From Hybos culiciformis (taxonomy: Eukaryota; Arthropoda; Insecta; Diptera; Hybotidae), in NCBI GenBank assembly GCA_964007475.1, contig OZ023274.1, forward strand, positions 83,967,936 through 84,031,935: 64,000 nucleotides of DNA. Reading direction: 5' to 3'. A program made the translations under genes and the position numbers. Shown one piece after another: positions 1 through 12,398 of the stretch. The stretch's first letter is position 1, and each line of letters begins with the position of its first letter. The notes beneath the pieces were generated by a model, which had not been told where the DNA came from, did no database searches, and saw only the letters and a list, made by a program, of their open reading frames with translations.

Positions 1-150
1 ACTAAAAATGAAAAAAATGTTCGTAATAAGAAAATAAACGAAATTTACGTTACAAAAACGTAATTATTCATTATTTTTCGTTATCTTAACGAGAATGTCA
101 TTAACGAACTTTTTTGACGTAATGAGTACGAGCAAATTTTTTTCTGTGTA
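1..150. repeat. MITE-like element truncated by the window edge
   Basis: The first 150 bases are much richer in CG-containing words (ACGTTA, TAACG, TTCGT) than the DNA that follows. The segment is bounded by imperfect inverted ends: bases 10-25 read GAAAAAAATGTTCGTA, and the reverse complement of 127-144 reads GAAAAAAATTTGCTCGTA. A short internal palindrome (CGTTA TCT TAACG, 79-91) lies between them. A-rich termini next to a short CACAG-like end are common in insect non-autonomous DNA transposons. The left terminus is probably cut off by the window. No coding capacity is seen. The family is not identified. Confidence 0.4.
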
Positions 151-1326
151 AGCATCATCTATCTCTACAATATATTCAGTAAGAAGATGAGATTTTAGCT
201 ATTAATATTGTTTATGGAAAAATCATTAAGCTGTATCTTAAATGAATATATCTTGAATGCTTATATATGTGTATATAGGTAATATTTGTGAAATCAAAAA
301 TGAGACGGTACAAAAACTTTATTTACTTTAATCATTTAATTTGAAACGCTATTTTTAGGTGAAGCTAATAAGTATCTGATTTTTTTTTTTTAAGATACAT
401 TAAAAGAAGAAAAACATAATTTTAATTTTCATTTTTTGGTATTGATGATGCTTACTAGTAGCATAAATTGTTTTGAAGATTTATTTTAAGAAAATTAACC
501 TAACTTAACACGAATAATTGCGTAATATTTTTCAAATAATTTTCATGCATAAATTTTAAATTAAACGCCAGTTGAGTATTCTTTTTTATATATTTATATT
601 TTTTTTTGTGGTCTAATTTATGACAAAAGCTACATAAATTGATAAGAGTCTTTAATATTAAACAAAATATAGTGTTAAGGTTTGTTCTCACGAATCAAGT
701 TAATATATTATATTAATATTAAAATTAAATAACTATTATGAGAACTGTTGTTTCAAATGGGTTTCCGATTAGTTTTAATCGATCAGTAAAAAATTTGAGT
801 TAATTAACATTTATCGGTCATTTTTAAATATTATTTAATAATAACTAAAGGAAAAATGTTTAAGCAGATTAGCAACAACTGGTTTGAAAGTTTTATCTTT
901 TTGAAACAATGTCATTTAAACTAACATAAAAGTTATTGGAACCATACGACTAAAATTAAAGGAGTTTAATATAACACATTTTATATCAATACGAGAATAA
1001 AAACTTATCATTAGTACCAAATTAAAAGGAAAAAATTATCATCAGCTCAATAAAAATAGAAATTATATATTAAGAAAAACATAAAATGTCTTTGGTTACT
1101 TAATATCATTGATTTACAAAATTTATTTATTTTTTATTTTTAACCATTTTAAGGAGCTTTAATAGTTAAAAGTTTATGGGTTACGTATATATAGTTAGAT
1201 AGCTGCATATAATTTATTATAATAATATTATGCATTTTAGAAATGCACCTTAAAGATGAATATTTTTTGTCTGATGATTTTTTTATAATTTAAGCACGGC
1301 TTGAGATTCAAATTATTAGATAAGAA

Positions 1327-1353
<27 letters not shown>
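1327..1353. repeat. (AAT)9 microsatellite
   Basis: Nine uninterrupted AAT units. Confidence 0.95.
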
Positions 1354-1357
<4 letters not shown>

Positions 1358-2615
1358 TTAAAAAAATAAAAATAAACCTTTAAAATGAAAGTGAATGGCA
1401 TTTGTAATTGGTTTGATGCATTTTATTTTATTTTTTTTTTTGATGAAAAGAGTTTTCTATTTAAAAAAATAAAATAAAAATGCATTATAATTATTATTTT
1501 CTTCTTTCAGTTAATAATATTTATTATTATTATTTTACATAAAGAAAAATGAAAACTTTTGTTCCGCATGTTTCGAAAAAAAAATGTAAATAAAAAACAA
1601 GCAACAAAGTAGAATTTTATAATTCAGATTCCAAAATTTATGTACCTTAAACAATGGTATTATGCATCTGTTGTGCATGCAAAACCATAATGCTGTCAAT
1701 ATTAAATATGTACTCACTTATGCAATGAAATATAATTCATATATGTGAAATATGATATAACTTTAAAATTCTAGACTGAAAAAAAAATAAAAATAAAAAA
1801 TTCGAAATTTAATATTGATAGCCTTGATGGATAGTAGCAGCTGATTTATAATTGTTGTAAAGACTCGAAAAAATAATTATTCTATATGCTTTAATCGAGT
1901 TCTTTTTTTTTATAATAACTGCTTATTAAAACTGAAATTAAATTTCTTTGAATTACATTTACATAATATTATATATAAATATACTTACATTATGGTATGA
2001 ACAATAAATCATTTTTAAAAATTTTTTTTTTCATATTAACAAAACAATTTTTTTTTTCAAATCTTCCAATTTTTATAATTTTCTTGAATTATTTTTTGTC
2101 TTTTCAATAAAACAAAGAAAACTATAACATTGATGAAAAAATAATACTTAAATCATGTATTATAATAACTTATAGATTTTAAGGTAAGTAATACGAATTT
2201 TGAGAAGTCGAAGTTCGAGTGGAAGAATAATATTATTATGTTTTGTTATAGGAAAACATTCATTATCAATAATTTAATTTTTTGATTTTCCCTGAATCGA
2301 ACTCATATTCTTGAGGTCTTTCGCATAGATCTGCGAAGTCAAAATTTTAGGTGAAAGCTCTGATGTATACAAATTATCATAAATAACAATTTTTAAAAAA
2401 TTTTAATTCTTATATTTAATTTTTTTCTTAGTATCAAATATTCTTTTTCTTAGTAATATTTAGTATGTATACATAAATATTATTATTTTAGATATAATTT
2501 ACATGTATTATACATATGTAAATGTTTTCTTACGTACGTTGGTTGTATGCTGTTTAAATGAAAATTAAAAAAAAATATTCTTTATACCCTTTAACAATAT
2601 TAATATTTTTGTAAT

Positions 2616-2641
2616 TAATAATAATAATAATAATAATAATA
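2616..2641. repeat. (TAA)n microsatellite
   Basis: About eight and a half uninterrupted TAA units. Confidence 0.95.
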
Positions 2642-4254
2642 CATCAAATTTAAAAATTCAAGAAATTATGAGAATAAAATAACTTAATATTACCAGACCA
2701 TAACCAACATAAAATTTTTATATCTTAGAAAAAATATAAGAAATATTAAAACAAAAAAAAAAAAAAAATTTAATTATTATAAATAAAGAATAATTTTATT
2801 TACAATCATTTTTATATGTTCTTAAAAATATTATTCTCATTTTTCATGCACATATACTATATTATATAAGCATACATATATGTTTTTTTTTCTAATTAAA
2901 ACCATGAAATTTATTCCAAATAAAATTGTATTGTAATATGTACTTATAATTATAATAATTAAAATAATTCAAAGAAACCTAATTAAATAAAAATAACCTA
3001 AATAAAAATATGTACAGAATGTTTCGCAATGATCAGATATTTATTTAAGTTCTTATATTAATAAATATTAAAAAAAAAAAAATTACAAGTATTTTATATG
3101 CTTTGATAAAATTTTAATAAAATTGAGAAAAAAAATATATTCAATGTTTAGTTTCTCCAATTTTTCGAGATACGTCAAAAAAATCTTATAAAATATAAAA
3201 ATGATGAAAAATTCATAATGTTTCGCTTATGTTATGACTGCGATGATATTCTAACATTATTTTTACATACATTTAATTGAAAAAATTTACATATTTACAT
3301 AAATCATAATTTGTTTGAATGATGAAAAATCATCTAATTTCAAAATTAAAAGTCAAATTTTGAAAGTATTATGTTCGTGGTTCAATGTTGGTTGAACTTG
3401 TATTCTTCTTAAATTAGAAAATGCAAAAATACATACAACTTTTTATTAATGTTGGAAGAATCTTAAATGTCTTTTCAAAAATTTGCCTCAATTTAAATCT
3501 GTTTGATATGATCATAATATCAACACAAAAGTTTTATCAATTAAAAAATTAGTATTCAAAGGAATAATTACACGCTATACTTTAACTTGGTTATATATAT
3601 ATACAAAAAAGAGTAGGTGATCTGGCTCTTTACTTTTTCCAACTTGTATTCAAAAAATTAAACATTACCATATGTTGTAGCTTGATTTTACAAATTTTAC
3701 GAAATAAAAAAAAAAATATATATAATAAATAAATAAAAAATAACATCAATAGTCTTTTTCATGAAAGAAAATAAAATTATTTAAATTTTTTCTTAAAAAA
3801 TTGTCTTAAAAAATACATACTCTGTGCTGTTTGCAAAGAATTCTTCGTTCTTTTATGATTCATTAAAAATATTAATTCATGAGATCATCCTATTCCAAGA
3901 GACTTCAGAATATCAAAATGCTTTAACTATAAAAAAAAGGAAAAAAAAAGAAGTTTTTTGTGTGGTTTGGTTTTTATCTTGTTGTTTCCTCTTTATGAAA
4001 TCTTGGTTTGGTGCAAAAAAAAACTACACATTTATATACATATATTTTTTTTTAATATGGTTTGAAATATTATCCTTTTTTATTTTGCCAACAATATTTT
4101 TTTTCTTTCTCAATTTCCTTAAGTAGAATCTTGCTTTTTATTATAACTTGTAGGATTTTTTTATTTATTTTTTTTTTTTACATTTTGCAAAAAGTACATA
4201 AATAATTTTTTTTTCTTCCTTTCATAACAATAAAGGTCCCTTGTTGCATTCTTA

Positions 4255-4870
4255 ATCAAAAGAGCATTTTAACTTGTCTTATTCTGCATGATTTTTTATT
4301 CAACATTATACGCATCCAAATCTGAAAAAGGGAACCAAAATTGTGAATGACGTACTTAATAAAACCATTGAGAAAGACGCTAATGTTTAACGATAATATT
4401 TTAAGTCTTTTTGGAAGAAAAAATTAGAGGATAAAAAAGGTCGTTTGGTTGCGCAAGTAAATTTGTATCGTGCTCAGATGATATGCTGAAATAACAAAAA
4501 AAAAAATTATTCAATAATATCATAAATTAATATATTCCAGTGTTACTTTAGATATAATATTTTTGGATACAATTTCACGACACGGAAACGTACCGCTTAT
4601 TAATTGACCGTGGGAGAAACAATCACAGGTTTGCAATGATTGTACAATAAATTTGACAACTCATTATTAATCGAACTTCAACATCATCTACCATTGAAAA
4701 ATGCACAGTAAATATAAATATTCGAAATAAAAGAAGAAATTTGTTAATAACTTGATCCTAACACCATCTACCGGTCCAAAAATGAATCAAAAGCCCCCGA
4801 AGAGCTCTAACTATAATCTGAGCTGAACTAAGTAACACACAAACGGACATTCACTTTTACATTAAATTAA
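4255..4870 (+). pseudogene. Possible decayed coding remnant (unidentified)
   Basis: This 600-base island is clearly less AT-biased than its surroundings. One plus-strand frame (codons in register with 4478) stays protein-like across most of it but is interrupted repeatedly by TAA or TGA. Readable pieces include KGTKIVNDVLNKTIEKDANV near 4330-4386, KKGRLVAQVNLYRAQMIC ending at the TGA at 4487-4489, and YNFTTRKRTAY near 4568-4600. Further down are FDNSLLIELQHHLPLKNAQ and NTIYRSKNESKAPEEL. The minus strand also has short readable stretches, so the frame choice is uncertain. A related phrase, AACAYCATCTACC followed by AAAAATG, occurs twice about 80 bases apart. It could be a relic of a mobile element or gene, or simply a conserved noncoding patch. 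I do not recognise the protein. Confidence 0.25.
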
Positions 4871-7800
4871 TGTTTTAAAATAGTTTTGCATTCTACTTTA
4901 TATAGGTGTTTAATTCTAAAGGGTTTTTTTTATCTGAATTACTTTAACTTTTCCTTATTTCAACACTACCTAAATATGTGTATATTTATACCATACATTA
5001 AATGTACCATGTGGTATAAAAAAAAAACTGTGTATGCATCTATGAGTTTTTAAGACTACTAAACATTTATGTGGTCAATTCAAAACAGAACAAGAAAAAA
5101 ATATGACTTGAATACAAGAGAAGCTCATAACATTTGCGTAAAGACCTATTCAGTCATTTCTTTGTTTTTTTTTTTCTTGTTCTTTCTTAACATATTTTAG
5201 TTGAATTTTTAACTTAGCAATTTTTTTTTTTTTTTTTGTTTTCATTAAAAAAATAATATTATAAATATGTTTTTTTTTTTATTTTTATTTTTGACTTTTC
5301 ACACTTTAAACTACTTTAACTTGTCTTCATTACTTTGAAATGTTAAGGTACAAGGTATTTAGCGATTTAATGCAAAATTTTTCATTTGAAGCCGAAAATA
5401 TTATGGTTTTGAAAGAAATTATAACTATATATATACGTTTGACGCTTTTGAAGGATGAAAAATCTTTTAAATATTGCATGCATAAATGTAATAATGGTAC
5501 TTACCTAACATAACTTGTAATTTTTGGTTATGCAGTCATTTATTTATCATATTTTTTACATGAGAATAAATAAGATGCTAGTTTTCAGAAAAACCATTAA
5601 TAAAATCTCTATGAGGCATTCATTCACAAAAATTAATTAATTATAAATAAATTAATTTTTGATATTTTTGGGATATCTTATTCATGTTAAGTATTCGCCG
5701 CAGTAAGAAACATTTCAATATATTAATTAAAAAATTTTGGATTTACCATAAAATTATTTTAAAAACTCACAAAAATAAGCTGTATTTAATTGTGGTTAGA
5801 ACTTCAGAACGCTATAGTTTAATTAAAGACTAAAAAAAAGAAGTATTAAATGTACATCCTATATTTATGCTAAAGCCTGACAAATACAATAACTGCTTTA
5901 ACTGCTTTAATTCTAAAAAATCCTTTGATGTAAACGTAAATGGTTGGTTTTTTTTTTGCCATGTCAAGCACAGAGTAGTGTAATATATTTAAAATTTATT
6001 TATTAAAAATTAATATTACATATATTTTATATGCGCTCATAAAATAAAATAATATCCATCTCGTATGTCTTGCCCTTGATTGAGAAAGATATTGACAAGC
6101 TCAATAAAATAAATCATTGAAATTAATCTTAGCAATTGCAATATAATCATGTTCTTCATACCTGCTGCACATCTAATGTATCAAATCATAAAAAAAAAAA
6201 TTAATTTAAAGAATATAAATATTGTTGTACGTATACATACTTTTTTTTATAAAAACACTAATTAGATATTTTTATAACAACAATATTTTAATTAAATTTC
6301 TTTTGCTTATTAAAAAATTATACTTCCTTTAAGTTAACTTAACATAAACTGGACTTGTTAAACTGTTTTAGATAAATTTAAAGTTATTATAAATAATTAT
6401 TTATTTTATATAGATATTAAAAAATAAATTCTCTTTATTTTCAATTTATAAATTTAAGCTGCAATAAGAAATTTAATAAATAAAACATATTTATTCATTA
6501 GACTTTTTTGTATATTTCAAGATAAATTTTTAGCTCTGAATACAATTTAGATAATATAAAATTACAATATTTAACGTAATTAACTGAAGTCTAAACAAAC
6601 TTGTATATTCTTCACCAATTTTCCTTAAACATAATAGCATCAATATATGATATTATAATGAACATTCAAATTATTAAATTATGAAAAGCATATTACATAT
6701 AGTTATAGTTCAAATTGCCAATACAATGTTATGCAATGCAATGATAAAATCATATAACAATAGTATGAAGATAAAATTTATTCAGAGGATAGAAAGGTAT
6801 AAAATATTTGATGGTTAATGAATGATTCTTTTCTGGATCAAAATGAAATAAATTCAACAACGAAACATCAACATCGAAAAAAAAATATATATATTTTTTT
6901 TTTAATTAACATTTCGTTAGACAGACATCTACTTTAATTAAGAAATTTCAATCAAATAATATTCTAAAACCTAAATTATTATGTCATGATCAATTTTTAT
7001 TTTTATTTATTTTTTTTTTTTTGCAAAGTCTTAAAATTATGAAAACAAAAAAAAAAAAAATTAAAAATTCTTTAACATTTTTTATTTTTTTTCTTCTTTT
7101 TTTAAAAGTCCAATGGCCTTTCTTGTATGGGAAAATATTATACAAAATTTATATATATAAAGCTTAAACAAAAATTATTATAAACATAAAAAGCGATGAA
7201 AAAAAAAATGAAAAAAAAGTCTGTTATTAAATTTAATTGTTTATGAATAAAAATACCATTATGTCTTTTTTTTTTTTTTTTGTTTTTACAAGAAATAACA
7301 ATTTTTTCCTTCAAAACCTTAGGTAAAAAAAAAACAAGCGATACAAAAAAAATAAAATAATATAAAAAATAAATCGACCAGAACTAAGTACTTAGATCAT
7401 GTTTACATTTATTTTTATTTGTCTAGTTCACTTTAAATAAATATATTTATGTACAGCAATTACATAATACTTTTTGCATTGATTTTTACTTAATATAAAA
7501 TTGAAAAAAATAAAAAAATAAATAAATAAAATCCCCATCTAAATGTTGATCATAAAATAAAAAAAAATAAAAAGAAGAAAACTTAACCTTAACAATGTTT
7601 TAAAAAGAACAAATTTTCTTCTTTTTTTTTTTTTTTGTGAAGAGATTTTCTTAAAGAAACTTCACGATGGCAGTGTATAATATTTTCTAATATCAATTCA
7701 TAAAATTCAACTCTTCTATGCAGAGCTTCATGGTTAATGTTTTTCATGTGTCGTTAATAACTTATAAACATTAGATTTTTATAGCAATCACAAGTTAACA

Positions 7801-8017
7801 CTATTTCTGTTTTATCAAACTTATAATATACAAATTACATTTTTGTTTTCGAATAATTATTTATTTGTTTATTTTTATTTCTGCTCAGCAAAAACAGTTT
7901 ATAATAAAAATCTAAAATTAAGTATAACAATTTAAAGTAACATTAGTACTATCGTATTACAATATTAAAAATACATTCTATTCGTAAGAGTAAGAATTAT
8001 TATTATTTGTATTAAAG
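4871..8017. other. AT-rich noncoding stretch
   Basis: Long T and A tracts, with no open frame that looks coding. I see nothing beyond low-complexity DNA, apart from a minus-strand donor-like GTAAGT near 5495 with no open exon behind it. Confidence 0.5.
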
Positions 8018-8203
8018 CTAATTATTTTTAAATAAACATTTTTTTAATAAGGAAAAGTCATTTACATTTTTATATTTGTTGCCCGAAATCTGCAAAAATA
8101 GATTTTTAGGTTCAAACATTCCGTAATTGGTTCTATGATTAAATGTTACAAAAAGGTTCGGGGAACGTAATCTGAAGTTGGTAACATAATCCAATAAAAT
8201 CAC
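8018..8203 (-). pseudogene. Fragment of non-LTR retrotransposon reverse transcriptase C-terminus
   Basis: The minus-strand open frame contains the pattern seen near the C-terminus of Jockey/CR1-type non-LTR retrotransposon proteins: an NFRL segment, a short hydrophobic run, then a basic HRTNYG motif (NFRLRSPNLFVTFNHRTNYG). A polar tail with a final LLKKCLF-like segment follows before the stop at the low-coordinate end. The piece covers only about 60 residues, starts at a non-ATG codon, and has a TAG immediately upstream in frame. The catalytic YxDD region is absent, so it cannot be active. It lies 2.6 kb from a second fragment of the same protein region on the same strand (10807-11112). In this family the segment lies just before the 3' UTR. 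The assignment rests on motif recognition, not on a search. Confidence 0.6.
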
Positions 8204-8270
8204 CTAAAAAGAGATTTCGTTAAACTTCAAAATAAATAAATTAAAACAATATTAAATATTTATGATTTGA

Positions 8271-8690
8271 ATTAATTTCACTAGGACGGGAAAAAAATTT
8301 TCTGATTATTTTGACTTGTCTTGGAAGAAAATCTCATATATTGTTAATTTATTAACTTCAAGGAAGGCTCTAAAAGGTAATCAGCGTTTAAATAATAATA
8401 AACATCATAAGGTCAGTCTAAACGAAAAATAATAAAAAATTTTAAAATATTCTTCTTTCCCATCTTCACATAATATTCACGTATATAAAATATTAATATT
8501 TATTTTTTTAACTAATTTCAGAAATTTGTTGCACTAAGGCGTGTAATTTTATTTTATTTATTTATTTTTGCAAACGAATTCTGATTATTTTGTCTTCTCA
8601 TGGGAAAAATTAAATTGCATATTGAAATGAAAAAAAAAAAACTTCAAGGCTCTAAAAGGTAATCAGCGTCATTGTTGTGTGTAAATAAGT
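8271..8690. repeat. Diverged direct duplication, two copies about 280 bp apart
   Basis: Copy 1 (about 8271-8400) and copy 2 (about 8511-8690) share several blocks in the same order: TTCTGATTATTTTG (8300 and 8579), AACTTCAAGG (8354 and about 8640) and the identical 20-mer CTCTAAAAGGTAATCAGCGT (8368-8387 and 8650-8669). Weaker similarity on both sides extends the match (CACTAGGACGGG versus CACTAAGGCGTG, and ACATAAGGTC versus ACATAGGTC). Internal length differences are due to A or T runs. The pair lies immediately upstream, in minus-strand sense, of the reverse transcriptase fragment at 8018-8203, so it may belong to the same element. Confidence 0.75.
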
Positions 8691-9808
8691 TAACATAGGT
8701 CTCTGAAATGTCAAAACAGTCTTGCCTATCTTTCATACATGCATGCATTATAATAAAAAAACGACACACATGTTTAAAAAAAAGAAATCGAAAATTTTCC
8801 TGCGCTTAATTTTTAATTTTATATCTTTTATATATCTTTATTACTTACATAACATTTTCATTACATAAAATTGAGAAAATTTCTTGAAAACGAAAAATTA
8901 CATCAATTTTTAAAGTCAAAATTGTTTTTTATTTTTTTTTTCGATCTTGAAAGGTCGTTTAAATATTTCTTATTCGAATGAAATTCATGAAATTATTTTA
9001 TTTCACTTTTTGATTACAAATTTTTGATTTTACTCGAAGAATTTATTGGTTTTTTTTTTTTATTATTTTTATTTTTATTTTCAAAGATGATAATTCTTAG
9101 TCATTAAAATCAAATTGAAATAGTGAGGTCAAAATTGATTCTCATGTTTATTGAAAAATCGTGAAATAAAATTTTAATTGAAAATATTTGCTTCTCCAAC
9201 CACCAATAGTTTTAAATTTTTTAAATGTAATTTAATACTATTTAATGTTTTCTCTTATTATAAATATTCTATTCTCAACGGCCAAAAATGTATATGCAAT
9301 GAAAATTATAGGGTTATCTTTAATGTGGCCACAAATTCTGAATTCTGATCTTGATCCTAAGATTTATTGAACATGTTTGAAATTGAATAAATTTTAAACT
9401 TCAGTATGCCTATATTGAGAAATTTGTTTTAAATAATTTTATTAGTAAATATATTTAGCTTAAATTTGACCAATATAAGACACTTATATTTATACACTTA
9501 TATATAGTTATTTCTTCACTCATATATAATTATTTAAATAAATTTAATTTTTTAAAGTTATTTAAATAATTTTTGTAGACAAGAAATGATCTGTTAGACG
9601 GTGATGATGAGACATATTTTTAAAACTATTTTCCAATAGTATTAAAAAAAATATTTATTTGTGAAATTATAATAATCAAAGGATCATTAATAAAAAATCT
9701 CATTTATTTAAATTACGAATTCGAGACCGAAACGGAATTTAGACTTTTAGAATTCATATTTCCAATCATTCATTTAAAAGAAAAACTTCATTAATTTCTG
9801 TATTTTAG
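8691..9808. other. AT-rich noncoding stretch
   Basis: No gene-like frame and no repeat beyond homopolymer runs. Confidence 0.5.
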
Positions 9809-9925
9809 GACGAGTTTCAGAAGTATAATTTAGGGTTTTTCCTAATTTGGAAAATGTGTTTTTGGGAAACACTTCAATATTTGGATTTTGCAATCGGGAT
9901 ATTTTTTCAGTTTTTAATCATTTAG
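9809..9925 (+). CDS. Candidate terminal exon, hydrophobic peptide (unrecognised)
   Basis: A 38-codon open frame starts exactly after a good acceptor-like site (TTTCTGTATTTTAG at 9795-9808) and ends at TAG 9923-9925. The peptide begins DEFQKYNLGFFLIWKMCFWE and continues through a mostly hydrophobic stretch. Two tryptophans, one cysteine and charged residues make it less biased than random frames here. The hydrophobic part could span a membrane. An AATAAA lies about 80 bases downstream. I see no upstream exon with matching phase, and the family is not recognised. It could equally be a chance open stretch of intron. Confidence 0.2.
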   Translation, partial: DEFQKYNLGFFLIWKMCFWETLQYLDFAIGIFFQFLII

Positions 9926-10142
9926 TCTTATAAGAAATATTTAATTTATTAAATTTTATTCTGTTCCCAAGATTGATTGAACAAAAAATGTATTTCCTCT
10001 TTACAAATAAATTGGTAAAGTAAATTGGTGTAAAGTGAGAGTTAAACATTGAAAAAGTATAATTAAAGACAAATTGATATTGTTTTATGGGAAGCTTTAC
10101 AAAATGATTAGTTTTTTTTTTTATATTGATTTTCCAAAACAA
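9918..10142 (-). other. Minus-strand open frame, probably chance
   Basis: A 74-codon minus-strand frame directly follows the retrotransposon remnant at 10807-11112 in minus-strand direction. It begins with a real ATG (CAT on the plus strand at about 10140) and is rich in K, N, F and I. A middle segment (SMFNSHFTPIYFTNLFVKRK) is more varied. There is no promoter, splice or domain evidence. It overlaps the end of the plus-strand candidate exon at 9809-9925. Confidence 0.12.
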
Positions 10143-10806
10143 AAAGATATCAAATTTTTATTGGATTCGTGATAATTTGCGCTTATATTTTCTTTTTTGT
10201 TAGTTTTATTATCTTTTTTTTTTCGTTTTCGATTTAAAACCTTATAAGAAAAATCAATGGTTTAATTACAAAGAAGATAAAAAAAAAATAGTAAATATAA
10301 AAGAAAAAAAATTATTTAGATTAAGTTTTTGCTTTTTCCCAAAGTATGTACAACATTACATACTACATAAGTATATTATTTGAAGAAATTGCGTTTTTCT
10401 CTTGGGAATATTTTATTTTAAAATTAAAAAAAAAAAAAAATCAAAAATTTAAACTCTAACCACAAGTTTTGTGGTCACGTTTATTAATCACGTATAAAGC
10501 TAATTTTATTGTTTTTGTTCTTTCTTTAATTTTCTTTCCCGTAATGTTTTTTTTGACAGTTGTTTTTATTTCTAACAACATAGAATAAGGGTAACTTATA
10601 CTTTAAAAAAAAATTAAATAAACAAAATTAAAAGAGTTCTTTAAATATTTAATCGGAAAAATTTTCATATTATTTCAATATTGACATGGGTACATAGTGC
10701 AGAATACATAATATGATACTGTTCATGCTTAAAAACTAAGTATTTCTGAGAAATTTAAAGGAAATTAATTTATATGTAAAATCATCAATATCTACTTATT
10801 TGAAAA

Positions 10807-11112
10807 TTATAAAGAATATTTCCTTAAATTAGATAAATTCAAATCAAACAGAGTAGAATGTAAGTAAGAGTTTTTTAAGTCAAAAAGATGTAAGTCATTA
10901 ATAGTTCTTTGAAATGGAATATAAAGACTTTACTGAGATCTCAAACCATATCTAGAGGCTCTAAAAGAAACAAGATCAAGATGTTGAGGGCACTTAATAT
11001 CTTGATTAAGAATATCAAAAACAAAAGAGTCCGATAGTCTACGAATCGATTGAAAGTAATTCTTTAACAAGCAATTAGAATTATAAGAGCTAACATGGGG
11101 CAAAAGATTAAA
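10807..11112 (-). pseudogene. Decayed Jockey-like retrotransposon reverse transcriptase C-terminus
   Basis: Read on the minus strand from about 11112 down to the TAA at 10807-10809, about 100 codons have the layout of the end of a Jockey-type non-LTR reverse transcriptase. First comes a helix-like stretch (CLLKNYFQSIRRLSDSFVFD), then the typical CP..LD..SFR segment (KCPQHLDLVSFRASRYGLRS). A hydrophobic IPF.RT segment (SLYIPFQRTINDLHLF) follows, and the piece ends in a short F.LNLSNLRKYSL tail. An in-frame TAA just after GLRSQ splits the frame, so the copy is dead. The catalytic palm and endonuclease are absent. The same protein region occurs in degraded form at 8018-8203. The strand agreement and 2.6 kb spacing suggest two 5'-truncated insertions or a broken array. 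Confidence in RT origin is fairly high; clade assignment is less certain. Confidence 0.7.
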
Positions 11113-11970
11113 ATTACTAATTTAAAAAAAAAAAATTTAAATTAATTAAAATTTCAAAAATATATCTCCTAAATTGTGGTCAAACTATAAATTTGTTTTA
11201 TATTGATTATGTATATCTACCTCTACCACTATAATAATGTGACTGATATTTGAAATTTATGTGACTTTGTTTAATTTTTTTTTTATTTTTTAATTAAAAT
11301 TATTTAGATGTCAAGAATTACGTAAAACATTTTTTGGTATAGGAAGGCAATATAACGATTAAGTAATTCTTTAAATTAACCTTGAAAAATTTAACATAAT
11401 TAACATTTTTGGGTAACAAAATCCTGTGTTTATACGTACAGTCATATTAAAGTTATATAAATAATTTGATTTAATGAATTCGTAAGAATAATTTTCTTTT
11501 ATAATGTTTTCAAATCATTATTATTATGGAGTCACAAACAAAAGTCCAAATACGAAAATCTCTAATGAAACAAAATCGTTAAAGAATAATATAATGCTGC
11601 TAAAAGTTTGAATTATTTTCTTTAAAGCCAACATTAGTGTCTGAAAAATCATTTCATTCTTCAGGATTTTTTTTATTTGTTTTAAATCCTCATTTCCACC
11701 TTAACTATTGAAAAATCAGTAATTTTAACTACATTGGATCAGTAAGTCATATTAAATTCTTGTTCTTATAAAGGAATTTAGAGGGTTCTGCAATAAACGC
11801 AATATCGGTCTCTTAAACGTTATTAATGTCGTCTCTTAATAAAAATTAAAGCTAAAAATATAAAGAATATCATTTAGTTTGATTTTTAAGAATTTTTGTC
11901 AAATATTTTGAATAACTCATAAATAATTCTGCATCATCAGTTTTGTTTAATTTTTTTTCTTTTGTTGTAG

Positions 11971-12140
11971 ATAAAATTAAAAGAATTAAAAAAACATTTT
12001 TATTACCAAAAATGTCTTTAAATGCCATTTATTTTAAAATTTTTCATTCATTCCAAACTGGTTTTGATTTAAAAATACATAAATATGTATATAAAAATAA
12101 TAACATTTTTATAAATAAAAGAAAATATAAATTAAAATAA
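11971..12140 (+). CDS. Candidate lysine-rich exon (unrecognised)
   Basis: A strong acceptor-like tract (TTTTTTTTCTTTTGTTGTAG) ends at 11970. The open frame after it runs 56 codons to a TAA at 12138-12140. The middle is reasonably complex (LLPKMSLNAIYFKIFHSFQT), with an internal ATG in good context, while the tail is K/N/I rich. No donor other than GTATAT is visible. A coding exon is possible, but an open intronic stretch is as likely. Confidence 0.18.
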
Positions 12141-12398
12141 AATACGTCAACCTACTTATTTAAAAAAAAAAAAAACAAACAAATAGTTTTTAAATATAAA
12201 AATAAATAATAAAAACAAAAAAAAAAAACACAACCAAAATTATGATAAAAATATTTTTATATAATTTAATATTTTTCTTTTTTTTTTTGTTGTGCCTGAA
12301 GTTCAAGGCAATTAGAATAATATTACATAATTGCTATGTTTTTTTTGTCATGAAAGAAAAAAATGAATCATAATTATGACATTATTACCTAAAAATAA

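Larger units (their letters stand above)
151..4254. other. AT-rich noncoding stretch
   Basis: No convincing gene is seen. The stretch holds AAT microsatellites at 1327-1353 and 2616-2641, poly-A and poly-T runs, and one slightly more complex patch at 2160-2360. On the minus strand that patch reads a short open frame with mixed residues (NFDFADLCERPQEYEFDSG) and a B-box-like word (AGTTCGATTCA). A minus-strand open frame at 1535-1717 has no ATG and is compositionally simple. A plus-strand open frame at 3824-4126 is dominated by F, I, L and K codons and starts at a non-ATG codon. I treat both as chance. Confidence 0.5.

Noticed and set aside
1688..1780. Minus-strand segment between a perfect poly-T acceptor and a GTGAGT donor (near 1715-1775)
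   Set aside because: All three frames contain stops before the donor, so it is not a coding exon. Noncoding splicing cannot be judged.
3824..4126. 100-codon plus-strand open frame
   Set aside because: Starts at a non-ATG codon, dominated by F, I, L and K from T and A runs, with no splice or promoter support.
5480..5560. Minus-strand GTAAGT donor near 5495
   Set aside because: No acceptor with an open frame behind it. Such hexamers are expected about 30 times by chance in the window.
10950..10967. GGCTCTAAAAG as a third copy of the 8.3-8.7 kb duplication
   Set aside because: Only about a dozen bases match, and they fall inside the reverse transcriptase remnant, where they are explained by its codons.
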